A stretch of 64,000 nucleotides of DNA from positions 1 to 64,000 of the forward strand of contig NZ_CXWE01000012.1 of the NCBI RefSeq assembly GCF_001404515.1, given 5' to 3'. Of the stretch, positions 34,459 through 43,865 are shown piece after piece. The DNA comes from Roseibium album (GTDB taxonomy: Bacteria; Pseudomonadota; Alphaproteobacteria; Rhizobiales; Stappiaceae). Both the position numbers and the translations under genes were made by a program. Each line of letters opens with the position of its first letter. Within the stretch, counting starts at the first letter, position 1. The notes under the pieces are model-generated. The model ran no database searches and had not been told where the DNA came from. It was given only the letters and a program-made list of their open reading frames with translations.

Positions 34459-35745
34459 TCAGACGATGCCGCCACCAGCCCCAGAGACCTCCGGTCGCGT
34501 TTTTGCGACCGCGGCCCGGTAGCCGGAGGTGCGATAAGCGGAGACGGGATCGATGGCACCGTTTTTTTCAGCTCGCGCCATTGCCAGGATCGGTTCGACA
34601 TCCGTGCGGAAGGCGCGTTTCAGCGTTGTTGTCGCCATCAGCGCATCATTGCTTTCCTGGTGTCCCTCAAGTGCCTGCCGGTCGACCAAAAATGCCTGGG
34701 CATAGGCGCGCTGGACCTCCATGGCACTGATCATCAGGCTTTCGATCGGATCGGTCACGTTGTGGGACTGGTCGAGCATATGCGCCGGATCGAAACCGGA
34801 AACATTGCGCGTCTCCGCATCCACGAGTTCGTTGAAGACCAGAAAGAGGCGGTAGGGATCGATGGACCCGGTATCGAGATCGTCGTCGCCGTACTTGCTG
34901 TCATTGAAGTGAAATCCGCCGAGCTTTCCGAATTGTATGAGGCGCGCAACGATCATTTCGATATTCACGTTGGGCGCGTGATGGCCAAGATCGACAAGGC
35001 AATATGCCTTGTCTCCGAGTTCCTGCGCGATCAGGTAGTTCGTCCCCCAGTCCTGAACCACGGTTGAATAGAAAGCCGGCTCGAAAATCTTGTGCTCGGT
35101 AAACAGCTTCCAATCGTCCGGCAGGGCGGAGTAGATCGTTTTGGTCGATTCCAGGTATCGCTCGAATTGCCTGATGAAATGGGTCTGGCCGGGAAAGTTC
35201 GCCCCGTCGCCAATCCAGATTGTCAATGCCTCCGAACCGATGGCTTTGCCGATCTCGATGCATTCAAGATTATGGTCAATCGCCTGGCGCCGGGTCGCCG
35301 CATCCGTGTGTGTCAGCGATCCGAACTTGTAGGAATGGGATTGGTTGTCCTGGTCCTGGAACGTATTGGAATTCATGGCGTCGAAACCGAGGCCGAGCGA
35401 AGCCGCCTTGTCTTTCAGGCTTGCCGGGTCTGCCTTGTCCCAGGGGATATGCAATGAAACCCGGGGTGTGGCCCGGGTGAGCTGCTGGATGACGGCACAG
35501 TCCTCAAGCTTGTCAAAGATGTGACGCGGTTCACCTTTCCCTGGAAAGCGGGCGAACCGCGTACCTCCGGTGCCAACGCCCCAGGAAGGAATCGCGACGC
35601 CGTACGCGGCAACCTTGTTCTTGATTTCTTCAATGGCAATTCCCCGGCGATCAAGTTGTTCTCCGAGTGCTTCATAGTCGCGCTTCAGCTCCGCCGAACG
35701 CGCATCGTTTTCCTGAGAAACAAGAGAGGCGTCGATCATGGTCAT
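34459..35745 (-). CDS. rhaI: L-rhamnose isomerase RhaI
   Basis: 428 aa, xylose-isomerase-like TIM barrel of the RhaI type found in rhizobia and Pseudomonas stutzeri, not the E. coli RhaA type. Conserved pieces: YGVAIPSWGVGTGGTRFARFP, ALTIWIGDGANFPGQ, LFTEHKIFEPAFYSTVVQDWG and LVDLGHHAPNVNIEMIV with metal-ligand Glu/Asp/His residues, and FHFNDSKYGDDDLD. It converts L-rhamnose to L-rhamnulose. Encoded 11 bp after rhaD in the same direction, divergent from the transport operon. Confidence 0.93.
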   Translation of the reverse strand: MTMIDASLVSQENDARSAELKRDYEALGEQLDRRGIAIEEIKNKVAAYGVAIPSWGVGTGGTRFARFPGKGEPRHIFDKLEDCAVIQQLTRATPRVSLHIPWDKADPASLKDKAASLGLGFDAMNSNTFQDQDNQSHSYKFGSLTHTDAATRRQAIDHNLECIEIGKAIGSEALTIWIGDGANFPGQTHFIRQFERYLESTKTIYSALPDDWKLFTEHKIFEPAFYSTVVQDWGTNYLIAQELGDKAYCLVDLGHHAPNVNIEMIVARLIQFGKLGGFHFNDSKYGDDDLDTGSIDPYRLFLVFNELVDAETRNVSGFDPAHMLDQSHNVTDPIESLMISAMEVQRAYAQAFLVDRQALEGHQESNDALMATTTLKRAFRTDVEPILAMARAEKNGAIDPVSAYRTSGYRAAVAKTRPEVSGAGGGIV

Positions 35746-35756
35746 TGCTGTCTCTT

Positions 35757-37862
35757 TTACCGTGTGAAGGATTGAACGTTGCCGGCGTCGACATTGACGA
35801 TATTGCCGGTCGACTTTGATGAGGCTTCAGACGCAAAGAAATAGGTCGCCTCGGCAATATCTTCCGGAAGGACGGACCGTTTCAGAAGCGACCTCTGCCG
35901 GTAGTGGTCCTCCAGTTCCGAAGTGTCCTTGCCATAGGCCTGCGCCCGTTCCTTCAGCCAGTCGCCAGACCAGATTTTCGAGCCGCGCAGGACAGCGTCC
36001 GGATTGACCACATTGACGCGGATGCCGTCCGGTGCACCTTCCAGTGCCAGGCAGCGCGCCAGATGAATTTCCGAAGCCTTTGCCGTGCAATAGGCACTCG
36101 CACCGGGTGAGGCTGCCAGGCCATTTTTCGACCCTATGAAGACAATGGAGCCACCCAGGTTCTGTGTTTTCATCATCTGAAACGCAGTGCGCGATACCAG
36201 AAAGTAACCCGTCGACAAGATGGACATGTTCAGGTTCCACAGATCCAGGGTGGTTTCCTCGATCGGGGCGGAGGAGGCAATACCGGCATTGGACACCAGA
36301 AGATCAATGCCGCCAAACTCCATGGCCGCAGCCACAAATGCCTGCGCAACAGCGTCTTCTTTGGTCACATCCATCACGACGGTGCGCACGACATCCCGTG
36401 AATGCCGTGCAATCAGGGTGTCCGCCGTACGTGTCAGTGCCTCCTCATCGATGTCGGCGAGTACGACACAGGCTCCTTCGCGCAAGAACCGTTCAGCCGT
36501 TGCCGAGCCGATACCGCCGGCCCCTCCGGTGACGAGCGCGATCTTGCCAGCGAGGCTCTTGGGTTGCGGCATGCGTTGCAGCTTTGCTTCTTCAAGGAGC
36601 CAGTATTCGATGTCGAAGGCTTCCTGTTCCTGTAACCCGCAATAGGTGGAAACACTCGACGCACCGCGCATCACGTTGATGGCGTTGGTGTAGAATTCTC
36701 CGGAAATTCGGGCAGTAGCCTTGTCCTTGGCAAAGGTAATCATGCCGACACCTGGCACAAGGTAGACAACCGCGTTCGGATCACGAAGGGCAGGGCTGTC
36801 GTCGTGGCGGCAGCGCTCATAATAGGCCGAATAGTCCTTGCGATATGCATCTATCGCTTCTTCAAGCCCGGTCAGTGTCCTGTCCACGTCTGGTTTTGCG
36901 GGATCGAATGCAACGACCAGCGGCCGGATCTTTGTGCGCAGGAAGTGGTCCGGGCAACTGGTGCCGAGCGCCGCAAGGGTCTCCATATCGCTGGAACAGA
37001 TGAATTCGAGCACGGCGTCGCTGTCGTCGAAATGACCGACCATGTGTTGCTTGCCTGATATCATTCCCCGAATGGCCGGCATCAGCCGTGCGGCAACCGC
37101 GCGACGGTCGGCCGGGGCAAGGGCCCTGTGCTTCAAACCGCCGAACGCGTCAACGCCATCCGTCTTATTTTCAAACCAGGCGATTGCGCTGTTGATGATT
37201 TCAAGCGTTGTCTCATAGCAGTCTCTTGCATCGTCGGCCCACGTGAAAAGGCCGTGGCTTTCCAAAACGACACCACGTGCGTCTGGGTTCTCAAGACAGA
37301 ATTTTTCAAGCCAGAGTCCGAGTTCGTAACCAGGCCGCTTCCAGGGAAGCCAGCCTATGTCGTCACCGAATATCTCCTGTGTGATCGCCTTGCTGTCGCT
37401 GGCGGCTGCAATCGCTATGATGGCGTCCGGGTGCATGTGATCAACGTGTTTTTTCGGAACATAGGCATGCAGGGGCGTGTCGATCGACGCTGCGCGCGAA
37501 TTGAGATTGAACGTGCAGTGAGGTAGATAGCCGACCATCTCGTCTTCAAAGTCAACGCCGCGGTATAGCCCTTTAAGCGCATGCAGTTTTTCCATGTAGA
37601 GCGTCGCAAATCCATCCATTTTGATCGTGCCGACATCTCCGCCCGATCCCTTTACCCAAAGGACTTCCGCCGTCTGGCCGGTCAGAGGATCCGTCTCCAT
37701 GGCCTTGGCGGACGTGTTGCCGCCGCCATAGTTGGTGATGCGCTTGTCAGAACCGAGAAGATTGGACCGGTAAAGCAAAAGTTCCGGGTCATTCATGCCA
37801 GATGCTTTCCCCTTGTCCCAAAGATTTTCAAGTCGGGACCCGGCCGTGGAATTCAACATCAT
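35757..37862 (-). CDS. rhaD: bifunctional rhamnulose-1-phosphate aldolase/short-chain dehydrogenase RhaD
   Basis: About 701 aa from ATG 37862 (GGAGG just upstream; the adjacent ATG 37859 has better spacing). The N-terminal ~430 residues are a class II aldolase (GGGNTSAKAMETDPLTG; HMHPDAIIAIAAASDS with metal-binding His). The C-terminal ~250 residues are an SDR dehydrogenase (KIALVTGGAGGIGSATAERF, NAGIAS, YCTAKASEIH with the Tyr-x3-Lys pair). It splits rhamnulose-1-phosphate to DHAP and L-lactaldehyde and probably oxidises the lactaldehyde to lactate. This fusion is typical of rhizobial rhamnose clusters. Confidence 0.93.
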   Translation of the reverse strand: MMLNSTAGSRLENLWDKGKASGMNDPELLLYRSNLLGSDKRITNYGGGNTSAKAMETDPLTGQTAEVLWVKGSGGDVGTIKMDGFATLYMEKLHALKGLYRGVDFEDEMVGYLPHCTFNLNSRAASIDTPLHAYVPKKHVDHMHPDAIIAIAAASDSKAITQEIFGDDIGWLPWKRPGYELGLWLEKFCLENPDARGVVLESHGLFTWADDARDCYETTLEIINSAIAWFENKTDGVDAFGGLKHRALAPADRRAVAARLMPAIRGMISGKQHMVGHFDDSDAVLEFICSSDMETLAALGTSCPDHFLRTKIRPLVVAFDPAKPDVDRTLTGLEEAIDAYRKDYSAYYERCRHDDSPALRDPNAVVYLVPGVGMITFAKDKATARISGEFYTNAINVMRGASSVSTYCGLQEQEAFDIEYWLLEEAKLQRMPQPKSLAGKIALVTGGAGGIGSATAERFLREGACVVLADIDEEALTRTADTLIARHSRDVVRTVVMDVTKEDAVAQAFVAAAMEFGGIDLLVSNAGIASSAPIEETTLDLWNLNMSILSTGYFLVSRTAFQMMKTQNLGGSIVFIGSKNGLAASPGASAYCTAKASEIHLARCLALEGAPDGIRVNVVNPDAVLRGSKIWSGDWLKERAQAYGKDTSELEDHYRQRSLLKRSVLPEDIAEATYFFASEASSKSTGNIVNVDAGNVQSFTR

Positions 37863-38044
37863 GTCCTCCCAGTATATGCCTGACGGCATTTGCGTGTTTC
37901 GCTAAATCCTCGCTTGAACCAACCCTCATGTCAATCAAAAACGCGCAAAATCAGTCATATTGCACTGCAAAATGATCAAATATGATGTTTGGTGATTGAC
38001 AATGAGTGATTTTGGTGAAAACGTTTGATGACTGGGAGGACTGC
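37863..38044. promoter_or_regulatory. divergent rhaDI / rhaRSTPQMK control region
   Basis: The 182-bp AT-rich spacer between rhaD and rhaR contains repeated TGATT/AATCA elements (for example around 37930-37955 and 37990-38015) that look like binding sites for the DeoR-type RhaR encoded alongside. I could not fix one operator with certainty. Confidence 0.45.
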
Positions 38045-38851
38045 ATGCACGAAAAAGAACGTCACAGGATCATACTATCCGCGGTTCAGGATCGTCCGGT
38101 CGTGACGGTGCAGGAGCTCGTGGCATTGACCGGGGCTTCTGAGGCGACCATACGCCGGGATATTGCACAGCTGCATATGCAGCAGAAGCTTCGCCGAGTG
38201 CGTGGTGGCGCGGAATCGATCCACCCGCCGCAATTTGTCGGGTTGGCCGGACGACCGTTCAGCGTCAATGAGACAATCAATATTGCTCAAAAACGTGCAA
38301 TTGCGCTGAAGGCAGTCGAGCTGTGCGAGGACGGTGATGCGATCATCATAAACGGCGGCACCACGACATTTCAGATGGTGCATCCGCTTGCGACCAAACG
38401 GTTGCAGGTGTTCACGAATTCATTTCCGATTGCTGAGCATCTTCTGAAGAATTCAAAAAACACCATCATGCTTTCCGGTGGAGTGATCTACCGGGAACAG
38501 AATATCATTCTCAGCCCGTTTGATAACGATGTGACGCGTAATTTCTATGCGAGCCGCATGTTCATGGGTGCGCAGGGCCTTGGTGCGCTCGGCCTCATGG
38601 AAGCGGATCCTTTGCTCATTCAGGCCGAACAGAAACTGATCGGTCAGGCTGACGAACTGGTTGTCCTCGCGGACAGCTCGAAATTCAGTGCAAGGTCGAG
38701 CCTGATCCTGTGCCCGCTCGATCGCATTTCCACCGTCATCACGGATGACCGGATGCCCGACAGCGCAGCCAGCATGCTCGAACAGGCAGATATCAAGGTG
38801 ATTGTTGCGGACGTCAGTGCCGCACAGACCAAGGCGACCTCTAACGGGTAG
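38045..38851 (+). CDS. rhaR: DeoR-family rhamnose regulator RhaR
   Basis: 268 aa from ATG 38045 (GGGAGGA upstream). The N-terminal HTH (VTVQELVALTGASEATIRRD) and the linker RRVRGGAESI are typical DeoR. The C-terminal sugar-phosphate sensor domain (KRAIALKAVELCEDGDAIIINGGTTTFQMV, then LVVLADSSKFSARSSLILCPL) is intact. Heads the transport operon and is divergent from rhaDI, so it likely represses both until rhamnulose-1-phosphate or a similar signal appears. Confidence 0.9.
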   Translation: MHEKERHRIILSAVQDRPVVTVQELVALTGASEATIRRDIAQLHMQQKLRRVRGGAESIHPPQFVGLAGRPFSVNETINIAQKRAIALKAVELCEDGDAIIINGGTTTFQMVHPLATKRLQVFTNSFPIAEHLLKNSKNTIMLSGGVIYREQNIILSPFDNDVTRNFYASRMFMGAQGLGALGLMEADPLLIQAEQKLIGQADELVVLADSSKFSARSSLILCPLDRISTVITDDRMPDSAASMLEQADIKVIVADVSAAQTKATSNG

Positions 38852-38902
38852 CCGACTTTCTGCCGGACCTTGGGAGGGCGGCAGTCATACAGGGAGGAAG
38901 CA

Positions 38903-39895
38903 ATGAAACTATTCAAGTCACTGTTGACCGCGACGGCAGTCGCTGCGGTATGCCTTGCCGGACCTGCGCAAGCGGAAGACAAGAGGATCGCACTGGTCGT
39001 GAAGGCCCTTGGCATCGGCTTTTTCGAAGCTGCTGCAAAGGGAGCGGAGGAAGCCGCCAAGGAATTGGGTGATGTTGAAATCATCTATACCGGTCCGACA
39101 GACACCACAGCGGAAGGTCAGATTGAAGTCATCAACGCGCTGATCGCCCAGAAAGTGGATGCAATCGCCATCTCCGCAAACGATCAGGATGCGCTGGTTC
39201 CCGCACTGAAGAAGGCCATGGATCGGGGTATCACCGTGATTTCCTGGGATTCCGGAGTTGCGCCGGAGGGACGCCAGCTTCATCTCAACCCGTCTTCAAA
39301 TGAGTTGATCGGCAATATGATCATCAAGCTGGCTGCCGATCATTTGCCGGATGGAGGCGACGTCGCGGTGCTCTCGGCGTCTGCAACCGCCACGAACCAG
39401 AACATCTGGATCGAGGAAATGAACAAGGTCAAGGACAACTATCCCGGCATCAATGTCGTCGCCACCGTCTATGGGGACGATCTTGCCGACAAGTCCTACC
39501 GCGAAGCACAGGGCCTGATGCAGACCTATCCGGATCTCAAGGCAATCATTGCGCCGACGTCGGTCGGGATTGTTGCTGCAGCACAGGCTGTTTCAGACGC
39601 GGAGAAGGCCGGACAGATCAACGTAACCGGTCTCGGCTTACCGTCCGAGATGGCCGGTCACATCGATTCCGGCGCGTCCAAGTCCTTTGCGATCTGGAAC
39701 CCCATTGATCTCGGATACTCCGCCACCATGCTTGCCTACAATCTTGCGACCGACAAGGCCGAGGCAAAGCCGGGCGGTGAAATTCCGATGGGTCGCATGG
39801 GGTCGTTGACCCTGAACGACAAGAACGAAGGCGCGATGGCCGATCCGTTCACATACGACAGTTCGAACATCAACGATTTCAAGGACATCTTCTAA
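38903..39895 (+). CDS. rhaS: rhamnose ABC transporter substrate-binding protein RhaS
   Basis: 330 aa with signal peptide MKLFKSLLTATAVAAVCLAG...AQA. Peripla_BP_4 sugar-binding fold: KRIALVVKALGIGFFEAAAKGAEEAA, VDAIAISANDQDALVPALKKAM, VISWDSGVAPEGRQLHLNPSS. A strong AGGGAGGA site precedes ATG 38903. It is the periplasmic binding protein for the RhaTPQ importer. A stable hairpin follows at 39932-39956. Confidence 0.92.
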   Translation: MKLFKSLLTATAVAAVCLAGPAQAEDKRIALVVKALGIGFFEAAAKGAEEAAKELGDVEIIYTGPTDTTAEGQIEVINALIAQKVDAIAISANDQDALVPALKKAMDRGITVISWDSGVAPEGRQLHLNPSSNELIGNMIIKLAADHLPDGGDVAVLSASATATNQNIWIEEMNKVKDNYPGINVVATVYGDDLADKSYREAQGLMQTYPDLKAIIAPTSVGIVAAAQAVSDAEKAGQINVTGLGLPSEMAGHIDSGASKSFAIWNPIDLGYSATMLAYNLATDKAEAKPGGEIPMGRMGSLTLNDKNEGAMADPFTYDSSNINDFKDIF

Positions 39896-39931
39896 GCTTG
39901 GCCCCGAGCCAGACTTGAAGGAATGGTCAAA

Positions 39932-39956
39932 AACCCGGTGCCTTGTGCACCGGGTT
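39932..39956 (+). terminator. intra-operon hairpin after rhaS
   Basis: AACCCGGTGC pairs with GCACCGGGTT across a CTTGT loop, a perfect 10-bp stem, with no long T run afterwards. It lies between the binding-protein gene and the ATPase gene, where such hairpins often protect the upstream mRNA or reduce read-through so that binding protein exceeds membrane components. Confidence 0.6.
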
Positions 39957-39987
39957 CTCCAACACAAACAATACCAGGTTCCAGGAC

Positions 39988-41547
39988 ATGGTCATGCTTG
40001 CGAATATGCAGGGCATAAGTGAAGTGCATTCGCAGTCAGGCGAAAAAATCGAGCCTCTCCTGTCATTGACGGGGATCTCCAAGTCCTTTCCTGGCGTCAA
40101 GGCACTGTCAGATGTTTCTCTGGAGCTCTATCCCGGGACGGTGACCGCGCTGGTTGGTGAAAACGGTGCCGGTAAATCGACTATTGTGAAGATCCTGACG
40201 GGTATCTACCAGCCGGACGAAGGCGAGATCTCGATTGATGGACAACCTGTCACCTTTTCAACCGCACAGGATGCGGGCGAGGCAGGTGTCACGGCCATTC
40301 ATCAGGAAACAGTTCTGTTCGACGACCTGTCGGTTGCAGAGAATATATTCATCGGCCACGCTCCAAAAACCCGGTTCGGATTGATTGACCGCGCTGCGAT
40401 GGCCGCAAGGGCACGAGCGTTGCTGGAGCGTGTCGGTGCGCAGATCGATCCCGCGGTCACGTTGAGAGACCTCGGCATTGCAAACAAACACCTCGTTGCA
40501 ATTGCCCGTGCACTCTCGATTGACGCAAAAATCGTCATTATGGACGAACCGACCGCATCGCTGTCCCACAAGGAAATCGAAGAAACATACGAACTCGTTG
40601 AACGGTTGAGAGCGGAAGGAAAGGCTATCCTTTTCATCAGCCACAAGTTCGACGAAATTTTCCGTATCGCGGACCGCTACACCGTATTCAGGGATGGGCA
40701 GATGGTCGGCGCCGCCAGGATCGATGACGTCAATGAAAGGGAGCTGGTCAAACTGATGGTCGGCCGCTCCGTCGATACGGTCTTTCCAAACCGGTCGCCA
40801 CAGCTTGGTGAAGAAGTCCTCAGGGTTGTCGGTTATTCACATCCCACGGAATTCGAGGACATCGGCTTCACGTTGCGAGAAGGGGAAATTCTCGGGTTTT
40901 ATGGCCTCGTCGGCGCTGGTCGCAGTGAATTCATGCAGGCGTTGTTCGGTATCACCAGACCTTCCAAAGGGGCAATCCGGATTGACGATAAGATTGCAGT
41001 CATCCGCGATCCAAACGCGGCGATCAGTCATGGCATCGTCTACGTTCCAGAGGATCGCGGGACACAGGGAGCCATCAAGGGACTGCCGATTTTTCAGAAC
41101 ATTTCGCTGCCGTCGCTGAAGGAAACGTCAAAGAACGGTTTCCTGCGGTTGGCAGAGGAATTCAAACTCGCGAGAGATTACACGCAACGCCTAGACCTGC
41201 GAGCTGCAGCGCTTGACCAGGATATCGGCGAGCTATCCGGCGGCAACCAGCAAAAGGTCGTGATCGCAAAATGGCTGGCAACCAAGCCGCGCGTCATCAT
41301 TCTCGATGAACCGACCAAAGGGATCGACATTGGTTCCAAGGCCGCAGTTCACGAATTTATGGCCGAACTGGCCGCCGAAGGTTTGGCGGTGATCATGGTG
41401 TCTTCCGAAATCCCTGAAGTTCTCGGAATGTCTGACCGTGTGATCGTCATGCGGGAAGGGCGCATTGCAGCCGAATTCAATCGTGAAGAGATGACCCCGG
41501 AACAGCTGGTTCGGGCTGCCGCCGGTATTACTGAGGTCCTGACATGA
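39988..41547 (+). CDS. rhaT: rhamnose ABC transporter ATP-binding protein RhaT
   Basis: About 519 aa from ATG 39988; ATG 39994 and 40006 are alternatives with no clear ribosome site. It has two sugar-type ABC domains: the first with GENGAGKSTIVKIL and IMDEPTAS, the second with FYGLVGAGRSEFMQALFG (the Walker A is degenerate, as in RbsA/XylG) and GGNQQKVVIAKWL with IILDEPTKGIDIGSK. It drives the RhaP/RhaQ permease. The name rhaT here follows the rhizobial nomenclature and is unrelated to the E. coli symporter RhaT. Overlaps rhaP by 4 bp. Confidence 0.9.
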   Translation: MVMLANMQGISEVHSQSGEKIEPLLSLTGISKSFPGVKALSDVSLELYPGTVTALVGENGAGKSTIVKILTGIYQPDEGEISIDGQPVTFSTAQDAGEAGVTAIHQETVLFDDLSVAENIFIGHAPKTRFGLIDRAAMAARARALLERVGAQIDPAVTLRDLGIANKHLVAIARALSIDAKIVIMDEPTASLSHKEIEETYELVERLRAEGKAILFISHKFDEIFRIADRYTVFRDGQMVGAARIDDVNERELVKLMVGRSVDTVFPNRSPQLGEEVLRVVGYSHPTEFEDIGFTLREGEILGFYGLVGAGRSEFMQALFGITRPSKGAIRIDDKIAVIRDPNAAISHGIVYVPEDRGTQGAIKGLPIFQNISLPSLKETSKNGFLRLAEEFKLARDYTQRLDLRAAALDQDIGELSGGNQQKVVIAKWLATKPRVIILDEPTKGIDIGSKAAVHEFMAELAAEGLAVIMVSSEIPEVLGMSDRVIVMREGRIAAEFNREEMTPEQLVRAAAGITEVLT

Positions 41548-42527
41548 CCTGGTCCGGCTGGAAATCCCGGGAGGTGATCCTTGCAGGTGCAATCATTCTT
41601 CTCGTCGGCATGATTGCATCAAGGTTCCCGGCTTTCATCGCGCCGTCCAACCTTGCCAACGTCTTCAACGACACTTCTCCCCTGATCATACTTGCGCTTG
41701 GGCAGATGGTGGTGATCGTAACCCGTTGTATCGACCTGTCCGTTGCCGCCAACCTCGCGTTGACCGGAATGGTGGTCGCGATGCTTAACACCGCCATGCC
41801 CGATTTGCCGGTTCCGGTCATACTTGCAATCGCGATCGGTCTTGGTTCCCTGATGGGGCTCATCAATGGGCTGCTTGTCTGGAAGCTGAGCATTCCGCCC
41901 ATCGTCGTTACACTTGGTACCATGACAATTTATCGGGGGATCATCTTCCTGATTTCCGGAGGCGAGTGGATAAACGCGCACGAAATGAGCGATGCCTTCA
42001 AGGCTTTTCCCCGTGAGACCATTCTCGGATTGCCCCTGCTGTCCTGGATCGCGATCCTCGTTGTTCTGGCTTTTGTCGTTCTGGTGGGACGAACGGCTCT
42101 CGGCAGGGCTTTCTTCGCAGTTGGCGGCAATCCGCATGCCGCCGTCTATACGGGCATCAATGTCGGCCAGACACAATGTGCGGCCTACGTGATTTCCGGC
42201 GCTTTGGCGGGTTTGACCGGTTATCTCTGGGTGGCGCGTTACGCAGTGGCCTATGTCGACATTGCCGGTGGTTTTGAGCTGGAAGTCGTTGCGGCTTGTG
42301 TGATCGGTGGCATATCGATCGCCGGTGGTATCGGATCGGTCGGCGGAGCATTGCTTGGCGCACTGTTTCTCGGCATCGTCAAGAATGCTCTGCCAGTCAT
42401 CAACATTTCGCCTTTCTGGCAACTCGCCATCTCCGGTAGCGCGATCATCATCGCCGTTGCCTTCAACGCTACGTCAAGCCGGTCCAAGGGCCGCGTGATT
42501 TTGAAAAAAGCGGAGCATGCAACATGA
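41544..42527 (+). CDS. rhaP: rhamnose ABC transporter permease RhaP
   Basis: 327 aa, BPD_transp_2 (RbsC-type) permease with about 8-10 hydrophobic segments. LGQMVVIVTRCIDLSVAANLALTG and LGTMTIYRGIIFLISGGEWI are family landmarks, as is the C-terminal VAACVIGGISIAGGIGSVGG. Pairs with RhaQ. Overlaps rhaT and rhaQ by 4 bp each, indicating tight translational coupling. Confidence 0.9.
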   Translation: MTWSGWKSREVILAGAIILLVGMIASRFPAFIAPSNLANVFNDTSPLIILALGQMVVIVTRCIDLSVAANLALTGMVVAMLNTAMPDLPVPVILAIAIGLGSLMGLINGLLVWKLSIPPIVVTLGTMTIYRGIIFLISGGEWINAHEMSDAFKAFPRETILGLPLLSWIAILVVLAFVVLVGRTALGRAFFAVGGNPHAAVYTGINVGQTQCAAYVISGALAGLTGYLWVARYAVAYVDIAGGFELEVVAACVIGGISIAGGIGSVGGALLGALFLGIVKNALPVINISPFWQLAISGSAIIIAVAFNATSSRSKGRVILKKAEHAT

Positions 42528-43540
42528 GTGTCACCGCAAACGAGACCGGCAGCATCGAGCGCCAGATTCCGGACCGGCTGAAGTCTCCGGCGCAACGCTT
42601 CCTGGCAAGTTGGGAACTGCTCCTGCTTGGTGTCGCGGTGGCGGTATTCACATTGAACAGTTTCGCGTCGCCCTATTTCCTCGATGCCTGGAATCTCTCC
42701 GACGCGACCTACAACTTCACCGAAAAAGCGATGATTGCCTTTGCGATGGCACTTCTGATCATTTCAGGTGAAATCGATCTCTCGGTCGCCTCGATCATCG
42801 CACTTGCTTCAACAGCAATGGGGTTTGCGGTTCAGATGGGAGCCGATACGTCGGTCCTGATCCTTGTCGGCGTTGGTGTCGGGCTTTTGTGCGGTGCCTT
42901 CAATGGCGTGCTCGTGACCGGCCTCGGGTTGCCGTCCATTGTGGTTACCATTGGTACCATGAGCCTGTTTCGCGGCATTTCCTACATCGTACTGGGTGAC
43001 AAGGCCTACACGGGGTACCCGTCCAGCTTCGCATTCTTCGGACAAGGATATGTCTGGTGGGCGGTTTCGTTTGAATTCGTGCTGTTCGTCCTGTTCGCGA
43101 TTTTCTTTGCCATTGTTCTGCACCGCACCAGTTTCGGCCGTCTCGTTTATGCAATCGGCAACAATCCGGTAGGTGCCTTGTTTTCCGGTATTCAGGTAGC
43201 GCGGGTCAAGTTTGTGTTGTTCCTGCTGACCGGGGCAATGTCCGGCGTGGCCGCGATCTGTCTCACGTCTCGCCTTGGCGCGACACGTCCTTCAATCGCC
43301 TTTGGCTGGGAGCTGGAAGTCGTGACCATGGTTGTGCTGGGTGGCGTCAGCATTCTTGGCGGCGCCGGATCAATCCCCGGAGTGGTGATAGCGGCCTTCG
43401 TTATGGGCATGGTCACGTTCGGTTTTGGTCTGTTGAACGTTCCAGGCATTGTCATGTCGATATTCATCGGATTGCTGTTGATTGCCGTCATAGCCCTGCC
43501 TCGTATCGCGCGACAGGTTCTTGCTCGAAGGAGGGGGTGA
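42524..43540 (+). CDS. rhaQ: rhamnose ABC transporter permease RhaQ
   Basis: 338 aa, second RbsC-type permease: LLIISGEIDLSVASIIALASTAMG, IVVTIGTMSLFRGISYIVLGDKAY, LEVVTMVVLGGVSILGGAGSIPG. It starts with a ~45-residue hydrophilic N-terminus. Presumed to form a heterodimer with RhaP. The end of the gene supplies the GGAGG ribosome site of rhaM. Confidence 0.9.
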   Translation: MSVTANETGSIERQIPDRLKSPAQRFLASWELLLLGVAVAVFTLNSFASPYFLDAWNLSDATYNFTEKAMIAFAMALLIISGEIDLSVASIIALASTAMGFAVQMGADTSVLILVGVGVGLLCGAFNGVLVTGLGLPSIVVTIGTMSLFRGISYIVLGDKAYTGYPSSFAFFGQGYVWWAVSFEFVLFVLFAIFFAIVLHRTSFGRLVYAIGNNPVGALFSGIQVARVKFVLFLLTGAMSGVAAICLTSRLGATRPSIAFGWELEVVTMVVLGGVSILGGAGSIPGVVIAAFVMGMVTFGFGLLNVPGIVMSIFIGLLLIAVIALPRIARQVLARRRG

Positions 43541-43544
43541 TTTC

Positions 43545-43859
43545 ATGGAAAAACTGGCCTTCAAGATGATCCTCAATCCTGGAATGGAAGCGGAATACAA
43601 GAAACGGCACGACGAAATCTGGCCCGAACTGGCCGCCCTGCTGAAGTCTGCCGGAATTCGTGACTATTCAATCCATCTCGACCGGGACACCAACATTCTG
43701 TTTGGGGTGTTGTGGCGTGAGGACGGGCACAAGATGGAGGACCTGCCGGAGCACCCTGTCATGCAGAAGTGGTGGGCACACATGTCGGACATCATGGCTT
43801 CCCAACCGGACAACAAGCCGGTGGTCAAGGAGCTTGAAACCGTCTTTCATCTGGATTGA
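43545..43859 (+). CDS. rhaM: L-rhamnose mutarotase RhaM (RhaU)
   Basis: 104 aa from ATG 43545. The family signature is complete: MILNPGMEAEYKKRHDEIWPEL with the catalytic His, GIRDYSIHLDRDTNILFGV, and WWAHMSDIMASQPDNKPV. It interconverts the anomers of L-rhamnose. It lies 4 bp after rhaQ and 6 bp before rhaK. Confidence 0.93.
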   Translation: MEKLAFKMILNPGMEAEYKKRHDEIWPELAALLKSAGIRDYSIHLDRDTNILFGVLWREDGHKMEDLPEHPVMQKWWAHMSDIMASQPDNKPVVKELETVFHLD

Positions 43860-43865
43860 TATCAA

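Noticed and set aside
39988..41547. Degenerate Walker A in the second ABC domain of RhaT as decay
   Set aside because: The GAGRSE-type loop is normal for sugar ABC ATPases of the RbsA class, so it is not evidence of a broken gene.
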